Positions 5,802 to 12,158 of a stretch of DNA of 13,634 bases are shown here, piece after piece (position 1 is the stretch's first letter; the number at the start of each line of letters is the position of its first letter). The notes under the pieces are model-generated. The model ran no database searches and was not told the DNA's origin. It was given only the letters and a program-made list of their open reading frames with translations. Position numbers and translations under genes: made by a program. Source of the stretch: Planctomycetia bacterium (GTDB taxonomy: Bacteria; Planctomycetota; PLA2; JAEUHO01); contig JAUXCH010000048.1 in the NCBI GenBank assembly GCA_030618975.1, forward strand, positions 1 through 13,634. The letters run 5' to 3'.

Positions 5802-7502
5802 TTACGGGCCGTACATGTGCAGCGTGCGGAACCTGCTCCAGCCGCTCTCGGCGTCGTCGGCCAGCGCGCGCACGCGCCAACGGTAGCTTCCGGCTTCCAT
5901 GCGCTTCGGGCGGTGGCTGCTGCCCTCGACGGTTTCGGTCGCCGCCGTGCTCCAGGTGCCGTCCCGCGCCTCGACCTGGAGCTCCCACTCGTAGGTCGTC
6001 GCGCCGGGGATGCTGCCCCACCGGAAGGTCGAGCCGAACGCGCACGGGGAGGTCTCGCCGGTGGCCGGGCCGACGAGCGTCGGTACCCGCAGCATGATCT
6101 TGGGCCTTGCCGGCTCGACGGGCACGGGCACGGGCGTGTCCTCGACGACGGGCGCCGGAGGCTCGTCGGCCGGCACGGTCTCGGCGATGTCGACGATCTC
6201 CTCCGTCGTCGCGGGGAGGGGCTCCACCGGGTCGCCCAGGCCGCCCTTGCCGACCAGCACGGTCACCTCGCTGCCGCGCGGTACGACGGAATCGGGACGC
6301 GGCGTCTGGATCAGCACGACGTCCTTGTCGCGGTCGTAGCTCTCGACGGCCTGGAGGACGACGTCGAAGCCCTGCTTGCGTAGCGCGGCCGCGCCCGCCT
6401 CGAGGGCGAGGTTCTCGATCGCAGGCACGCAGGTGTGGTCGCGGGACGGCATCGTCGGGATGCCGACGACCAGCGTGATGATCTCCCCGTGGGCGAGCGT
6501 CGAGCCGGCGTCCGGGTGCTGGTCGACGACGCGGCCGACGTAGGCCGGGGCCGTGAGCACGTTCTCCACGCGCAGACGCCAGGCGCTCAGTGTCCGGTTC
6601 GCCTCGCGCGGCATCCTGCCGACGACCCTCGGGATCTTCGGGCCGTCGGTGTCGGGCAGTTGCCCGGACGTAGCCTCCGCGAGATCGACGGTCTCTTCCG
6701 CTTCATCGACTACAGGAAGCTCGCCCTCCGGGGCCGGGGGCTCCTCGGCCGGGGGCTCCTCGGCCGGGGGCACCGGAGGTTCGTCGACGACCGGCGGCTC
6801 GGCGGGCGGCGCGGTCTCGTCGATGTCGACGATCTCCTCCGTCGTCGCGGGGAGGGGCTCCACCGGGTCGCCCAGGCCGCCCTTGCCGACCAGGACGGTC
6901 ACCTTGCTGCCACGCGGCGCGACGGAATCGGGACGCGGCGCCTGGGCCAGCACGACGCCCTCGTCGCGGTCGTAGCTCTCGACGGCACGGAGCATGACGT
7001 CGAAGCCCTGCTCGCGTAGCGCGGCGATGCCCGCCTCGAAGGCGAGGCTCTCGATCGCAGGCACGCGGGTGTGGTCGCGGGATGGGAACGTCGGGATGCC
7101 GACGACCAGCGTGACGACCTCGCCGGGCGCGAGCGTCGAGCCGGCGTCCGGGTGCTGGTCGACGACGCGGCCGACGTAGGCCGGGGCCGTGAGCACGTTC
7201 TCCAGGCGCAGACGCCAGGCGCTCAACGTCCGGCTCGCCTCGCGCGGCATCCTGCCGATGATCCGCGGGATCTTCGGGCCGGCGGTGCTGGGCAGGTGTC
7301 CGGACGCCGCCTGCGCGAGATCGACGATCTCTTCCGCCTCGTCGACTGCCGGGAGCTCGTCCGTCGGTTCGGTTTCGTCGGCCGTGTCCGCGGGTGGCGC
7401 GGTGGGGGGTGTTTCCTCGGGCTCGGCGAACGCCGGCCCCGCCGTCAGGGCGAGGCAGGCGGCGACGAGCAGGAGCAGGAACGTCGATCTCGGGGCGGTC
7501 AT
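5802..7502 (-). CDS. Secreted protein with four PASTA domains and a C-terminal fibronectin-like domain
   Basis: This encodes 566 residues from the ATG at 7500-7502, preceded by GAGGGAG. An upstream start at 7574 would bury the signal peptide. Residues 1-26 are a signal peptide ending AFA. PASTA-like domains lie at about 78-136, 146-208, 290-348 and 358-420. They show features such as VVDQHPDAGSTLAPGEVVTL and QAPRPDSV with a closing VTVLVGKG. The first and second pairs are near copies with a period of 212 residues, joined by a Pro/Glu-rich linker. A fibronectin type III-like domain (about 470-562: FRWGSIPGATTYEWELQV, YRWRVRAL) ends the protein. PASTA domains usually sit on Ser/Thr kinases or penicillin-binding proteins and bind peptidoglycan; here there is no kinase, transpeptidase or membrane helix. 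A periplasmic or secreted cell-wall-binding role is inferred. It may share a transcript with the SprT-like gene 68 bases upstream. Confidence 0.9.
   Translation of the reverse strand: MTAPRSTFLLLLVAACLALTAGPAFAEPEETPPTAPPADTADETEPTDELPAVDEAEEIVDLAQAASGHLPSTAGPKIPRIIGRMPREASRTLSAWRLRLENVLTAPAYVGRVVDQHPDAGSTLAPGEVVTLVVGIPTFPSRDHTRVPAIESLAFEAGIAALREQGFDVMLRAVESYDRDEGVVLAQAPRPDSVAPRGSKVTVLVGKGGLGDPVEPLPATTEEIVDIDETAPPAEPPVVDEPPVPPAEEPPAEEPPAPEGELPVVDEAEETVDLAEATSGQLPDTDGPKIPRVVGRMPREANRTLSAWRLRVENVLTAPAYVGRVVDQHPDAGSTLAHGEIITLVVGIPTMPSRDHTCVPAIENLALEAGAAALRKQGFDVVLQAVESYDRDKDVVLIQTPRPDSVVPRGSEVTVLVGKGGLGDPVEPLPATTEEIVDIAETVPADEPPAPVVEDTPVPVPVEPARPKIMLRVPTLVGPATGETSPCAFGSTFRWGSIPGATTYEWELQVEARDGTWSTAATETVEGSSHRPKRMEAGSYRWRVRALADDAESGWSRFRTLHMYGP
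6178..6720. repeat. Long direct repeat copy A within the PASTA gene
   Basis: This block of about 543 bases recurs at 6814-7356 with a constant offset of 636 bases, which keeps the reading frame (212 codons). It encodes the downstream PASTA pair and its acidic lead-in. By eye the copies are highly similar, with scattered substitutions and no obvious indel, consistent with a fairly recent in-frame duplication. Confidence 0.85.
6736..6771. repeat. 15-bp tandem repeat in the proline-rich linker
   Basis: The unit GGGGGCTCCTCGGCC occurs at 6736-6750 and 6751-6765, followed by the first six bases of a third unit. On the coding (minus) strand it encodes PAEEP repeats in the linker between the two PASTA pairs. 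Such a unit keeps frame when it expands or contracts, so linker length could vary between strains. Confidence 0.8.
6814..7356. repeat. Long direct repeat copy B within the PASTA gene
   Basis: This is the second copy of the block at 6178-6720, 636 bases away. It encodes the N-terminal PASTA pair. Coding differences include PRIIGRM versus PRVVGRM, DHTRVPA versus DHTCVPA, and EGVVLAQAP versus KDVVLIQTP. Confidence 0.85.
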
Positions 7503-7570
7503 TGCGTGAACTCCCTCGTATGCCTGGTTGCCACAGGGTAGCGCATTCCTCCCTGGAAGGGGATACGCCG

Positions 7571-8107
7571 TCAAGGCCTCGGTTCAGGCCCCTTGAAGGC
7601 GGTACCGACGAGGACGAGGGCCCGGACCGGGCTGTAGGGATCCACGCCCTCGCGTCCGCCCGCCGCCTCCGCGCAGACCGCGCACCAGCGGTCCCGGGCG
7701 AGGCGGCGGTAGCGCTCGAGGATGCTCTCGCAGACCGGGCACCGGTAGCGGTACACGCGCCCGGGCAGCGCCCGGCCGTGCAACTGTCCCCCCGCCGTCC
7801 CGCACGCGTTCCGGAAGTCCGGGCCGTGCCCGAAGGGCAGGCCCCTCAGCGCCAGGCCCACGTGGACCGCCTCGTGGACGAGAATCCCGTAGAGGTCCTC
7901 GGGATAGACCTCGAAGTAGGCGGGGGAGATCTCGATGGAAGCCCGCCGGAAGGCATTGCCGTGCCCCTCGATGATCGCCCGGCCGGCACGGCGCAGCCTC
8001 CGGTTCCACCGTACGGGAACCTCGGGCCACGCGGGGATGCGGAGCGCCCGGCCCACCGCGTCGAGGGCTTGCCGGTAGGCCAGGTCGAGGTCGCGCGGCG
8101 CCAGCAC
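7571..8107 (-). CDS. SprT-like zinc metalloprotein with C-terminal zinc ribbon
   Basis: This encodes 178 residues. The zinc-site motif HEAVH is at residues 78-82, with a third likely ligand His at 94 in GLPFGHGPDF; this HExxH plus HGxxF arrangement marks the SprT/Spartan-like family. Two C-x-x-C pairs (C123/C126 in YRCPVC and C142/C145 in WCAVC) form a zinc ribbon, as in many members. The N-terminal helix LDLAYRQALDAVGRAL also fits. Eukaryotic Spartan cleaves DNA-crosslinked proteins; the bacterial proteins are poorly characterised, so DNA-protein repair is only a possibility. The start is a GTG at 8105-8107 with no clear ribosome site. The frame stays open upstream but its sequence looks non-coding, and a non-standard start there cannot be excluded. 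It is divergent from the lipoprotein gene at 8211, with a large inverted repeat between them. Confidence 0.85.
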   Translation of the reverse strand: MLAPRDLDLAYRQALDAVGRALRIPAWPEVPVRWNRRLRRAGRAIIEGHGNAFRRASIEISPAYFEVYPEDLYGILVHEAVHVGLALRGLPFGHGPDFRNACGTAGGQLHGRALPGRVYRYRCPVCESILERYRRLARDRWCAVCAEAAGGREGVDPYSPVRALVLVGTAFKGPEPRP

Positions 8108-8124
8108 GTTGCGAGGCAGCGTAC

Positions 8125-8164
8125 GGCCGGGGGCGGACGCGCCCCGACCTGCGGGCCCCCGGCC
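8125..8164. promoter_or_regulatory. Ten-pair inverted repeat between divergent genes
   Basis: GGCCGGGGGC (8125-8134) is perfectly complementary to GCCCCCGGCC (8155-8164) across a 20-base loop. It lies in the 103-base gap between the SprT-like start at 8107 and the lipoprotein start at 8211. It could be a protein-binding site for both promoters or an RNA hairpin in the SprT-like leader, 17 bases before its GTG. No function is established. Confidence 0.45.
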
Positions 8165-8210
8165 CTCGTCGAGCGCGCTTCGCGGAGGATGCGGGATACC
8201 ATGCCGGCCT

Positions 8211-8711
8211 ATGTCGCGTCCGCTCCGGTCCGCTCTCGTGGTGCTCGCCCTCCTGCTCGCGAGCTGCGGCGGGCGGGACGGGCTGGATCTCTCCCGCTAC
8301 GAGTCGGTGTACGACGCCGCCATGCGCGCCGTGTCGGCGCGCGACCTGGAGGCACTCAGGCCGCTGCTCTCCCCGGGCGGTCGCCGGCGGCTCGAGGACA
8401 CCCTGCGCGACTTCCAGCACCGTCTCCAGGATCCCGTCCAGGGCCGGCGGATCCTCGACCTCGCGGCGGAGCACCGCGGCACCCTCGATCCGGCCGAGGT
8501 CGACGCGGCCAGGCACGGTTCGCTCAAGGACGCGTGGTCCTTCCTGCTCCTCGCGGATCCGCGCCCGCCCGTCCCGGCGAGGAGGGCGACCCGGCGGCTG
8601 CCGGAGGGAGACGGCGTGGTGGTCGAGTACTCGGATCCGCGGGGGACCCTCCGGACCGTGATCCTCCGCTGCCGGGACGGCGTCTGGGCCGTGGACGATC
8701 TCCAGCTCTGA
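8211..8711 (+). CDS. Small hypothetical lipoprotein
   Basis: This encodes 166 residues from the ATG at 8211; an open frame runs further upstream but would hide the signal. The signal is basic (RPLR), then hydrophobic, then LLLASC with the lipid-modified Cys at about residue 19 and a Gly-rich +2/+3, so it is probably anchored to an envelope membrane. The mature part is mostly helical at first (YESVYDAAMRAVSARDLEALRPLLS), followed by a helix with LEDTLRDFQHRL. It ends with strands (GVVVEYSDPRGTLRTVILR and DGVWAVDDLQL) that resemble the closing sheet of small NTF2- or DUF4878-like lipoproteins. That fold is a guess by eye and I do not assign a family. It is first in a plus-strand run leading to folB and folK, with 58 bases before the STAS gene. 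Confidence 0.83.
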   Translation: MSRPLRSALVVLALLLASCGGRDGLDLSRYESVYDAAMRAVSARDLEALRPLLSPGGRRRLEDTLRDFQHRLQDPVQGRRILDLAAEHRGTLDPAEVDAARHGSLKDAWSFLLLADPRPPVPARRATRRLPEGDGVVVEYSDPRGTLRTVILRCRDGVWAVDDLQL

Positions 8712-8769
8712 ACCACCCATCGGGTACGCGGCTGGCCCCCGGCCCCGTCTTCATGTCAGACTCCGCGTA

Positions 8770-9105
8770 GTGACCGTCCCCGACGTCCCCGTCCTGTGCC
8801 CCCCCCGCGAGCTCACCGCAGCTGCGGAAGAGGCCTTCGACGCCCTGGCGGCTCCCCACCTGGAGAGCACGTCGCCGGGACTCGTCATCGATCTCTCGGA
8901 GGTCTCCTTCATCACGAGCTCGGGCCTCGGACGCCTCGTATTCGTGGGGCAGACGCTGGACGGGCGCGGCGCAGCCGTGGCGCTCGCGGGTGGACGACGC
9001 TCCGTGGTCAAGCTGATTCGGACGGTGGGGCTGGACTCGGTGATGCCCCACTTCCAAACCGTGGAGGAGGCGGCGGAGTACGTGCTGGGCCGCGGCGGCT
9101 CCTGA
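8770..9105 (+). CDS. STAS-domain protein (anti-sigma factor antagonist-like)
   Basis: This encodes 111 residues beginning with a GTG at 8770-8772, with no strong ribosome site. The single domain follows the STAS pattern: an early strand and GEL-like turn (LCPPREL), a helix, LVIDLSEVSFITSSGLG near residues 38-54, then strand-helix units ending VEEAAEYVLG. STAS proteins of the SpoIIAA/RsbV kind bind anti-sigma kinases and are switched by phosphorylation of a Ser. That Ser is kept here (S50 in the TSSG turn), but the Asp that usually precedes it (DSSG) is Thr. No partner kinase or phosphatase is encoded nearby. It is 43 bases before folB and may be co-transcribed with it, although no functional link to folate is known. 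A structural or non-sigma signalling role is also possible. Confidence 0.85.
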   Translation: MTVPDVPVLCPPRELTAAAEEAFDALAAPHLESTSPGLVIDLSEVSFITSSGLGRLVFVGQTLDGRGAAVALAGGRRSVVKLIRTVGLDSVMPHFQTVEEAAEYVLGRGGS

Positions 9106-9148
9106 GGAAGGGGTGACCGGCCTGCGCGCCGCACTCCCGGAAAGCGCG

Positions 9149-9520
9149 ATGAGAGACACCATCTTCCTGCAAGGCCTCGAAGCCCGAGGGATCGTCGGCA
9201 TCGAAGCGTGGGAGCGGAAGAAGCCGCAGACGATCCGCGTCACGCTCGAGATGGCCTGCGACGCCGACGCCGCGGCAACCGCGGACGACATCGAGAAGGC
9301 GCTCAACTACAAGACGATCGCCAAGCGGATCCTCCAGCACATCGAGGAGAGCTCGTACTTCCTCATCGAGACGCTCGCCGTCCGGCTGGCCGAGATCGTG
9401 CAGCGCGACTTCGGCGTCACGTGGCTCCGCCTGCGCGTGAGCAAGCCCGGCGCCGTGCGGTTCAGTGAGAACGTCGGCATCGAGATCGTCCGCGGCGAGC
9501 GCCCGTCGGCACCGAGGTGA
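9149..9520 (+). CDS. folB: Dihydroneopterin aldolase
   Basis: This encodes 123 residues from the ATG at 9149, with GGAAAG four bases upstream; a GTG at 9113 would add an unlikely leader. FolB cleaves 7,8-dihydroneopterin to 6-hydroxymethyl-7,8-dihydropterin and glycolaldehyde in tetrahydrofolate synthesis, in the cytoplasm. The family signatures are present in order: GIEAWERK with E22, LNYKTI with Y54, the substrate-binding Glu in FLIETLA at E74, and VSKPGAV with K99. E22, E74 and K99 correspond to the conserved residues known from the Staphylococcus enzyme. The length is typical. The last bases overlap folK in a GTGA junction, so translation of the two enzymes, which catalyse consecutive steps, is likely coupled. 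Confidence 0.93.
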   Translation: MRDTIFLQGLEARGIVGIEAWERKKPQTIRVTLEMACDADAAATADDIEKALNYKTIAKRILQHIEESSYFLIETLAVRLAEIVQRDFGVTWLRLRVSKPGAVRFSENVGIEIVRGERPSAPR

Positions 9521-10041
9521 AGCGCCGCGACCGCGAGGCCCTGTTGTCCCTCGGCTCCAACGTGGAGCCCTTGCTCTACGTGCCCCGAGCCCTGGAGCTC
9601 CTGCGAGCGAGGCACCGGGTCCTCGCCGTCTCGCCCTGGTACCGTTCGCCGGCGGTCGGGGGAACCGGCCACCACCCCGACTTCGTGAACCTCGCCGTCC
9701 GGATCGCGACCGACCTGCCGCCGCGCGCCCTGCGCGAGGCCTGTCGCCGGACGGAGGTGGCCTTGGGTCGCCGGCGGGTGGCGGACCGCTACGCGCCGCG
9801 CACGATGGACGTGGACGTGGTGCTCATGGGGGATCTCGTCCTCGACCTGGATACGTGGCGCCTCCCGGACCCGCAGCTGGCTTCCCAGGCGTTCGTGCTC
9901 GTGCCGGGCGCGGACGTGTGGCCGGATGCCGTGCATCCCGAGCTCCACCGGACGCTCGCTACCCTGTGCGAGGATCTGGAGCCTCACCGGCGGGCCCTGC
10001 TCCGGCCCATCGAAGAGGTCCCGGGCGGGAGGCCCACGTGA
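9517..10041 (+). CDS. folK: 6-hydroxymethyl-7,8-dihydropterin pyrophosphokinase (HPPK)
   Basis: This encodes 174 residues starting at the GTG that overlaps the folB stop. HPPK moves pyrophosphate from ATP to the product of FolB. Recognisable elements are LGSN at 12-15, WYRSPAVGGTGHHPDFVNLAV (split: WYRSPAVGG then DFVNLAV) at about 41-60, and the signature RYAPRTMDVDVVL. In that signature R95 and the metal-binding D98 and D100 match the conserved R-x-x-D-x-D. The later conserved segment is diverged: the usual P-H-P reads LPDP (D118), and the Arg before FVL is Gln. This may alter nucleotide binding, yet operon position with folB supports the same function. The stop overlaps the next gene in a second GTGA. 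Confidence 0.9.
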   Translation: MKRRDREALLSLGSNVEPLLYVPRALELLRARHRVLAVSPWYRSPAVGGTGHHPDFVNLAVRIATDLPPRALREACRRTEVALGRRRVADRYAPRTMDVDVVLMGDLVLDLDTWRLPDPQLASQAFVLVPGADVWPDAVHPELHRTLATLCEDLEPHRRALLRPIEEVPGGRPT

Positions 10042-10994
10042 AGCGACTCGTCGCCGCCTTTCTCGTGCCTCTGCTCCTCGCGTCGTCGTGTGGGGACGAG
10101 GCGACGGAGGGGGCAGGCGGGCCCGCCGGCCGGGGCCGCTGGCGGCACGCACGGCTCGAGGGACTCCGCGGCGCCTCGGGGACCGCCGCGCTCGAAGGCC
10201 ATCTCCTCGTGGCGGCCGGCCCCGAGCGAGCCGTGTTCGACGTGCTCTTCGAGCCGGCCGAGGTGGAGAACGGGACGACCCTGAAGGCCCGACGCATCCC
10301 CCTCGTGGTCGACGAGGGCTCGATCCTCCGTGGCGGCGATGCCTTCGCCGCCCAGGGGTACCGACTCGGGGATCTCTGGAGCCAGCCGGTCGACTTCCAG
10401 GGCATCGCGGTCCAGGCGCCGGACTTCGTCTTCCTCGCGGAACGTACGTACCGCGTCGCCTACGCCGGCCGCATGCTGCAGACCCCCGAGCGGGAGTGGC
10501 GCGCTCTCCGGATCGACCGCGCCTTCGTCCTGCCGGGTGCCGAGCGCTCGCGGTCCGAGGCCTCCGATTGGCGCGATCAGGGTCCGGGCGTCGCCGGCCT
10601 AGCCGCGGTCGGCAGGTTCCCCCGGACCGAGGATCTGTACGCCATCGAGCGGAGCGCCGAAGCGGCTGGCACGCTCCACGTCCACGCGTTGGACCGGTAC
10701 GGCCTCGTGCTGGGCGCGTTCCGCGTCGATCTCGGTGCGGACGGCCGGGCCGGCGCGGTCGGCGGCTTCCTGCGCGCCGAGCGGCGGTTCCTCGTCGTTC
10801 GCGGCAGCGATCGCGGCCTGATCCACCCCGTGCGCCCGGGCCGCTGGAAGTCCACGGTGCGTGCGGGTCGCGGCGTGCCGGGTCCCGAGGTCGAAGGCGC
10901 GGGGCCGTGGTCGGGCATGGCGGAGGGCCCGGACGGCGCGATCGTCCTCGTGTCGGGCGGCGAGACGCCCTACGTCGCCTGGCGCACGCCCTGA
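10038..10994 (+). CDS. Hypothetical lipoprotein downstream of folBK
   Basis: This encodes 318 residues from the GTG at 10038 that overlaps the folK stop, with GGGAGG upstream. A lipoprotein signal (KRLVAAFLVPLLLASSC, Cys at about residue 18) precedes a largely beta-strand sequence. Repeated short segments, LEGHLLVAAGPERAVFDVLF, LHVHALDRYGLVLGAFRVDL, RRFLVVRGSDRGLIHPV and DGAIVLVSGG, look like blades of a beta-propeller or similar beta-rich envelope protein. I do not recognise a family. The tight coupling to folK could be simple compaction, since nothing in the protein suggests folate chemistry. Its 3' end overlaps the convergent HAD gene by 25 bases. Confidence 0.85.
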   Translation: MKRLVAAFLVPLLLASSCGDEATEGAGGPAGRGRWRHARLEGLRGASGTAALEGHLLVAAGPERAVFDVLFEPAEVENGTTLKARRIPLVVDEGSILRGGDAFAAQGYRLGDLWSQPVDFQGIAVQAPDFVFLAERTYRVAYAGRMLQTPEREWRALRIDRAFVLPGAERSRSEASDWRDQGPGVAGLAAVGRFPRTEDLYAIERSAEAAGTLHVHALDRYGLVLGAFRVDLGADGRAGAVGGFLRAERRFLVVRGSDRGLIHPVRPGRWKSTVRAGRGVPGPEVEGAGPWSGMAEGPDGAIVLVSGGETPYVAWRTP

Positions 10995-11680
10995 TCCGGA
11001 CCGCTCGTGGGGGGCAACAGGTCGAGCAGGCTCCCGAGGTGTCCGATGCTCGGCCCGTCCGGCGCCCTGTGCCCGTGCCGCTCGACGTACACGGCGTGCA
11101 TGCCCCGGGCGCGGGAGCCCACGATGTCGGCTTCCCAGTCGTCGCCCACCATCAACGCCTCCTCGGGGGCGACGCCCGCCTCGGCCAGGGCCGTCTCGAA
11201 GATGAGCCGGTGGGGCTTCTCCACGCCGACGCGGTAGGAGATCACCCGGGGCTCCAGCTCCCGGAGCAGGTGCAACCCGTCGAGCAGCTCGGGGAGCCGG
11301 TCGTCCCAGTTCGAGAGCAGGCCCGTGCGGTAGCCGCGCGCCTGCAACGCCGCGACGACCTCCGCCGCGCCGTCGAACAGGCGCCAGGAGGAAGGGTGGG
11401 TGAAGTGGTCGTAGAGGTCGTCGAACAGGGCGTCCGGATCCGACGCCGCCCCGAAGACGCCGAACGTCTGATCGACGACCTGCCGCCACCACGCGCGGTC
11501 CTGCGGCCGCCCGTCCAGCTTCTTGCCCATGAACGCGGCCCGGAACGCGTCGACCACCTCCACCGGCCCCACGTCGAGCCCGTACCGCCGGCCGGCCCGG
11601 GCGTAGACGTCCCCCACGGGCGGCCAGGGTTCGAGGAGGGTGCCTCCCGCGTCGAAGAAGACGATCCGGATTCCGTCCAT
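10970..11680 (-). CDS. HAD-superfamily hydrolase (subfamily IA, HDHD3-like)
   Basis: This encodes 236 residues from the ATG at 11678-11680; the upstream frame is open but carries no domain and no ribosome site is clear. The HAD motifs are in order: motif I FFDAGGTL with nucleophile D10, a helical cap at about 17-95, motif II LLSNWDD with S123, motif III VGVEKPHRLIF with K155, and motif IV MVGDDWEADIVG with D180, D181 and D185. Such proteins usually are phosphatases. The second Asp of DxD in motif I is Gly (DAGGT), a change seen in part of this subfamily, and it leaves the acid-base role unclear. The substrate is not predictable. The gene is convergent with, and overlaps, the lipoprotein gene by 25 bases, and is divergent from the second STAS gene. 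Confidence 0.9.
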   Translation of the reverse strand: MDGIRIVFFDAGGTLLEPWPPVGDVYARAGRRYGLDVGPVEVVDAFRAAFMGKKLDGRPQDRAWWRQVVDQTFGVFGAASDPDALFDDLYDHFTHPSSWRLFDGAAEVVAALQARGYRTGLLSNWDDRLPELLDGLHLLRELEPRVISYRVGVEKPHRLIFETALAEAGVAPEEALMVGDDWEADIVGSRARGMHAVYVERHGHRAPDGPSIGHLGSLLDLLPPTSGPDQGVRQAT

Positions 11681-11695
11681 CGGGGGAGTGTACCG

Positions 11696-11720
11696 GCCCG
11701 CCCCCGGTATCCGGGCGGGC
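11696..11720. promoter_or_regulatory. Eight-pair inverted repeat between divergent starts
   Basis: GCCCGCCC (11696-11703) pairs perfectly with GGGCGGGC (11713-11720) around nine bases. An alternative five-pair hairpin (CCCGG, TAT, CCGGG) uses the centre. It sits in the 114-base gap between the HAD start and the STAS start, 15 bases upstream of the HAD ATG, so it may be an operator or a leader hairpin. A weak TACACT (11782-11787) close to the STAS gene is the only -10-like box I see. Confidence 0.35.
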
Positions 11721-11794
11721 TCAGGGGCCCCTTCCCGCCCCCTCGCCCCTGTCGGGGTATTCCTCTCGGGTGCCGCCGTCGTACACTCTCCGCG

Positions 11795-12145
11795 ATGCAG
11801 ATCGACATGGAACACGAGGGGCCGGTCGTCGTGCTCTGCCCGGTGGGCGACATGGACGTCACGACCCTGCCCGACTTCGAGGCCCGCCTCGATGCCGTGG
11901 TCCAGGACGGGGCGCGTGCCCTCCTCTGGGATCTTCTCGGCGTGGGGATCCTGCCCTCGACCGCGCTGGGCTTCCTGCTCCACGCCCGCCGCCTTCTCGC
12001 CGAGGTGGGCGGCCACATGGCCGTCGCCCGGGCGAACCGCCTCGTACGCTCCACGCTCGGCACGATGGGCGTCCTCGACGTCTTCCCCGTGTTCGAGTCG
12101 CGCGAGGAGGCGATCCGCCACCTCGAGGCCAAGCTGTCGGCCTGA
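11795..12145 (+). CDS. Second STAS-domain protein
   Basis: This encodes 116 residues from the ATG at 11795, with no obvious ribosome site. It has the full STAS length and order: VVVLCPVGDMDVTTLPDFEA with the G-x-x-D-x-x-T opening typical of SpoIIAA-like proteins, a strand LLWDLLGVGIL, the loop PSTALGFLL at about 54-62, a helix, and a final REEAIRHLEAKL helix. The Ser that would be phosphorylated is present as S55. The preceding Asp of the DSSGLG loop is Pro and the Gly is Ala. It is distinct in sequence from the STAS protein at 8770, so this is not a recent duplication. It lies 13 bases before the SGNH hydrolase gene and is probably co-transcribed. Its partner is unknown. Confidence 0.87.
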   Translation: MQIDMEHEGPVVVLCPVGDMDVTTLPDFEARLDAVVQDGARALLWDLLGVGILPSTALGFLLHARRLLAEVGGHMAVARANRLVRSTLGTMGVLDVFPVFESREEAIRHLEAKLSA

Positions 12146-12158
12146 CGCGACGCGCTCC

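Noticed and set aside
6178..7356. The long repeats as a mobile element
   Set aside because: Both copies are in-frame parts of one coding sequence, with no inverted ends or transposase; internal domain duplication explains them.
7584..8720. 378-codon minus-strand open frame over the SprT-like and lipoprotein genes
   Set aside because: It is in another frame from the SprT-like protein, is rich in Arg, Pro and Gly, and has no motif.
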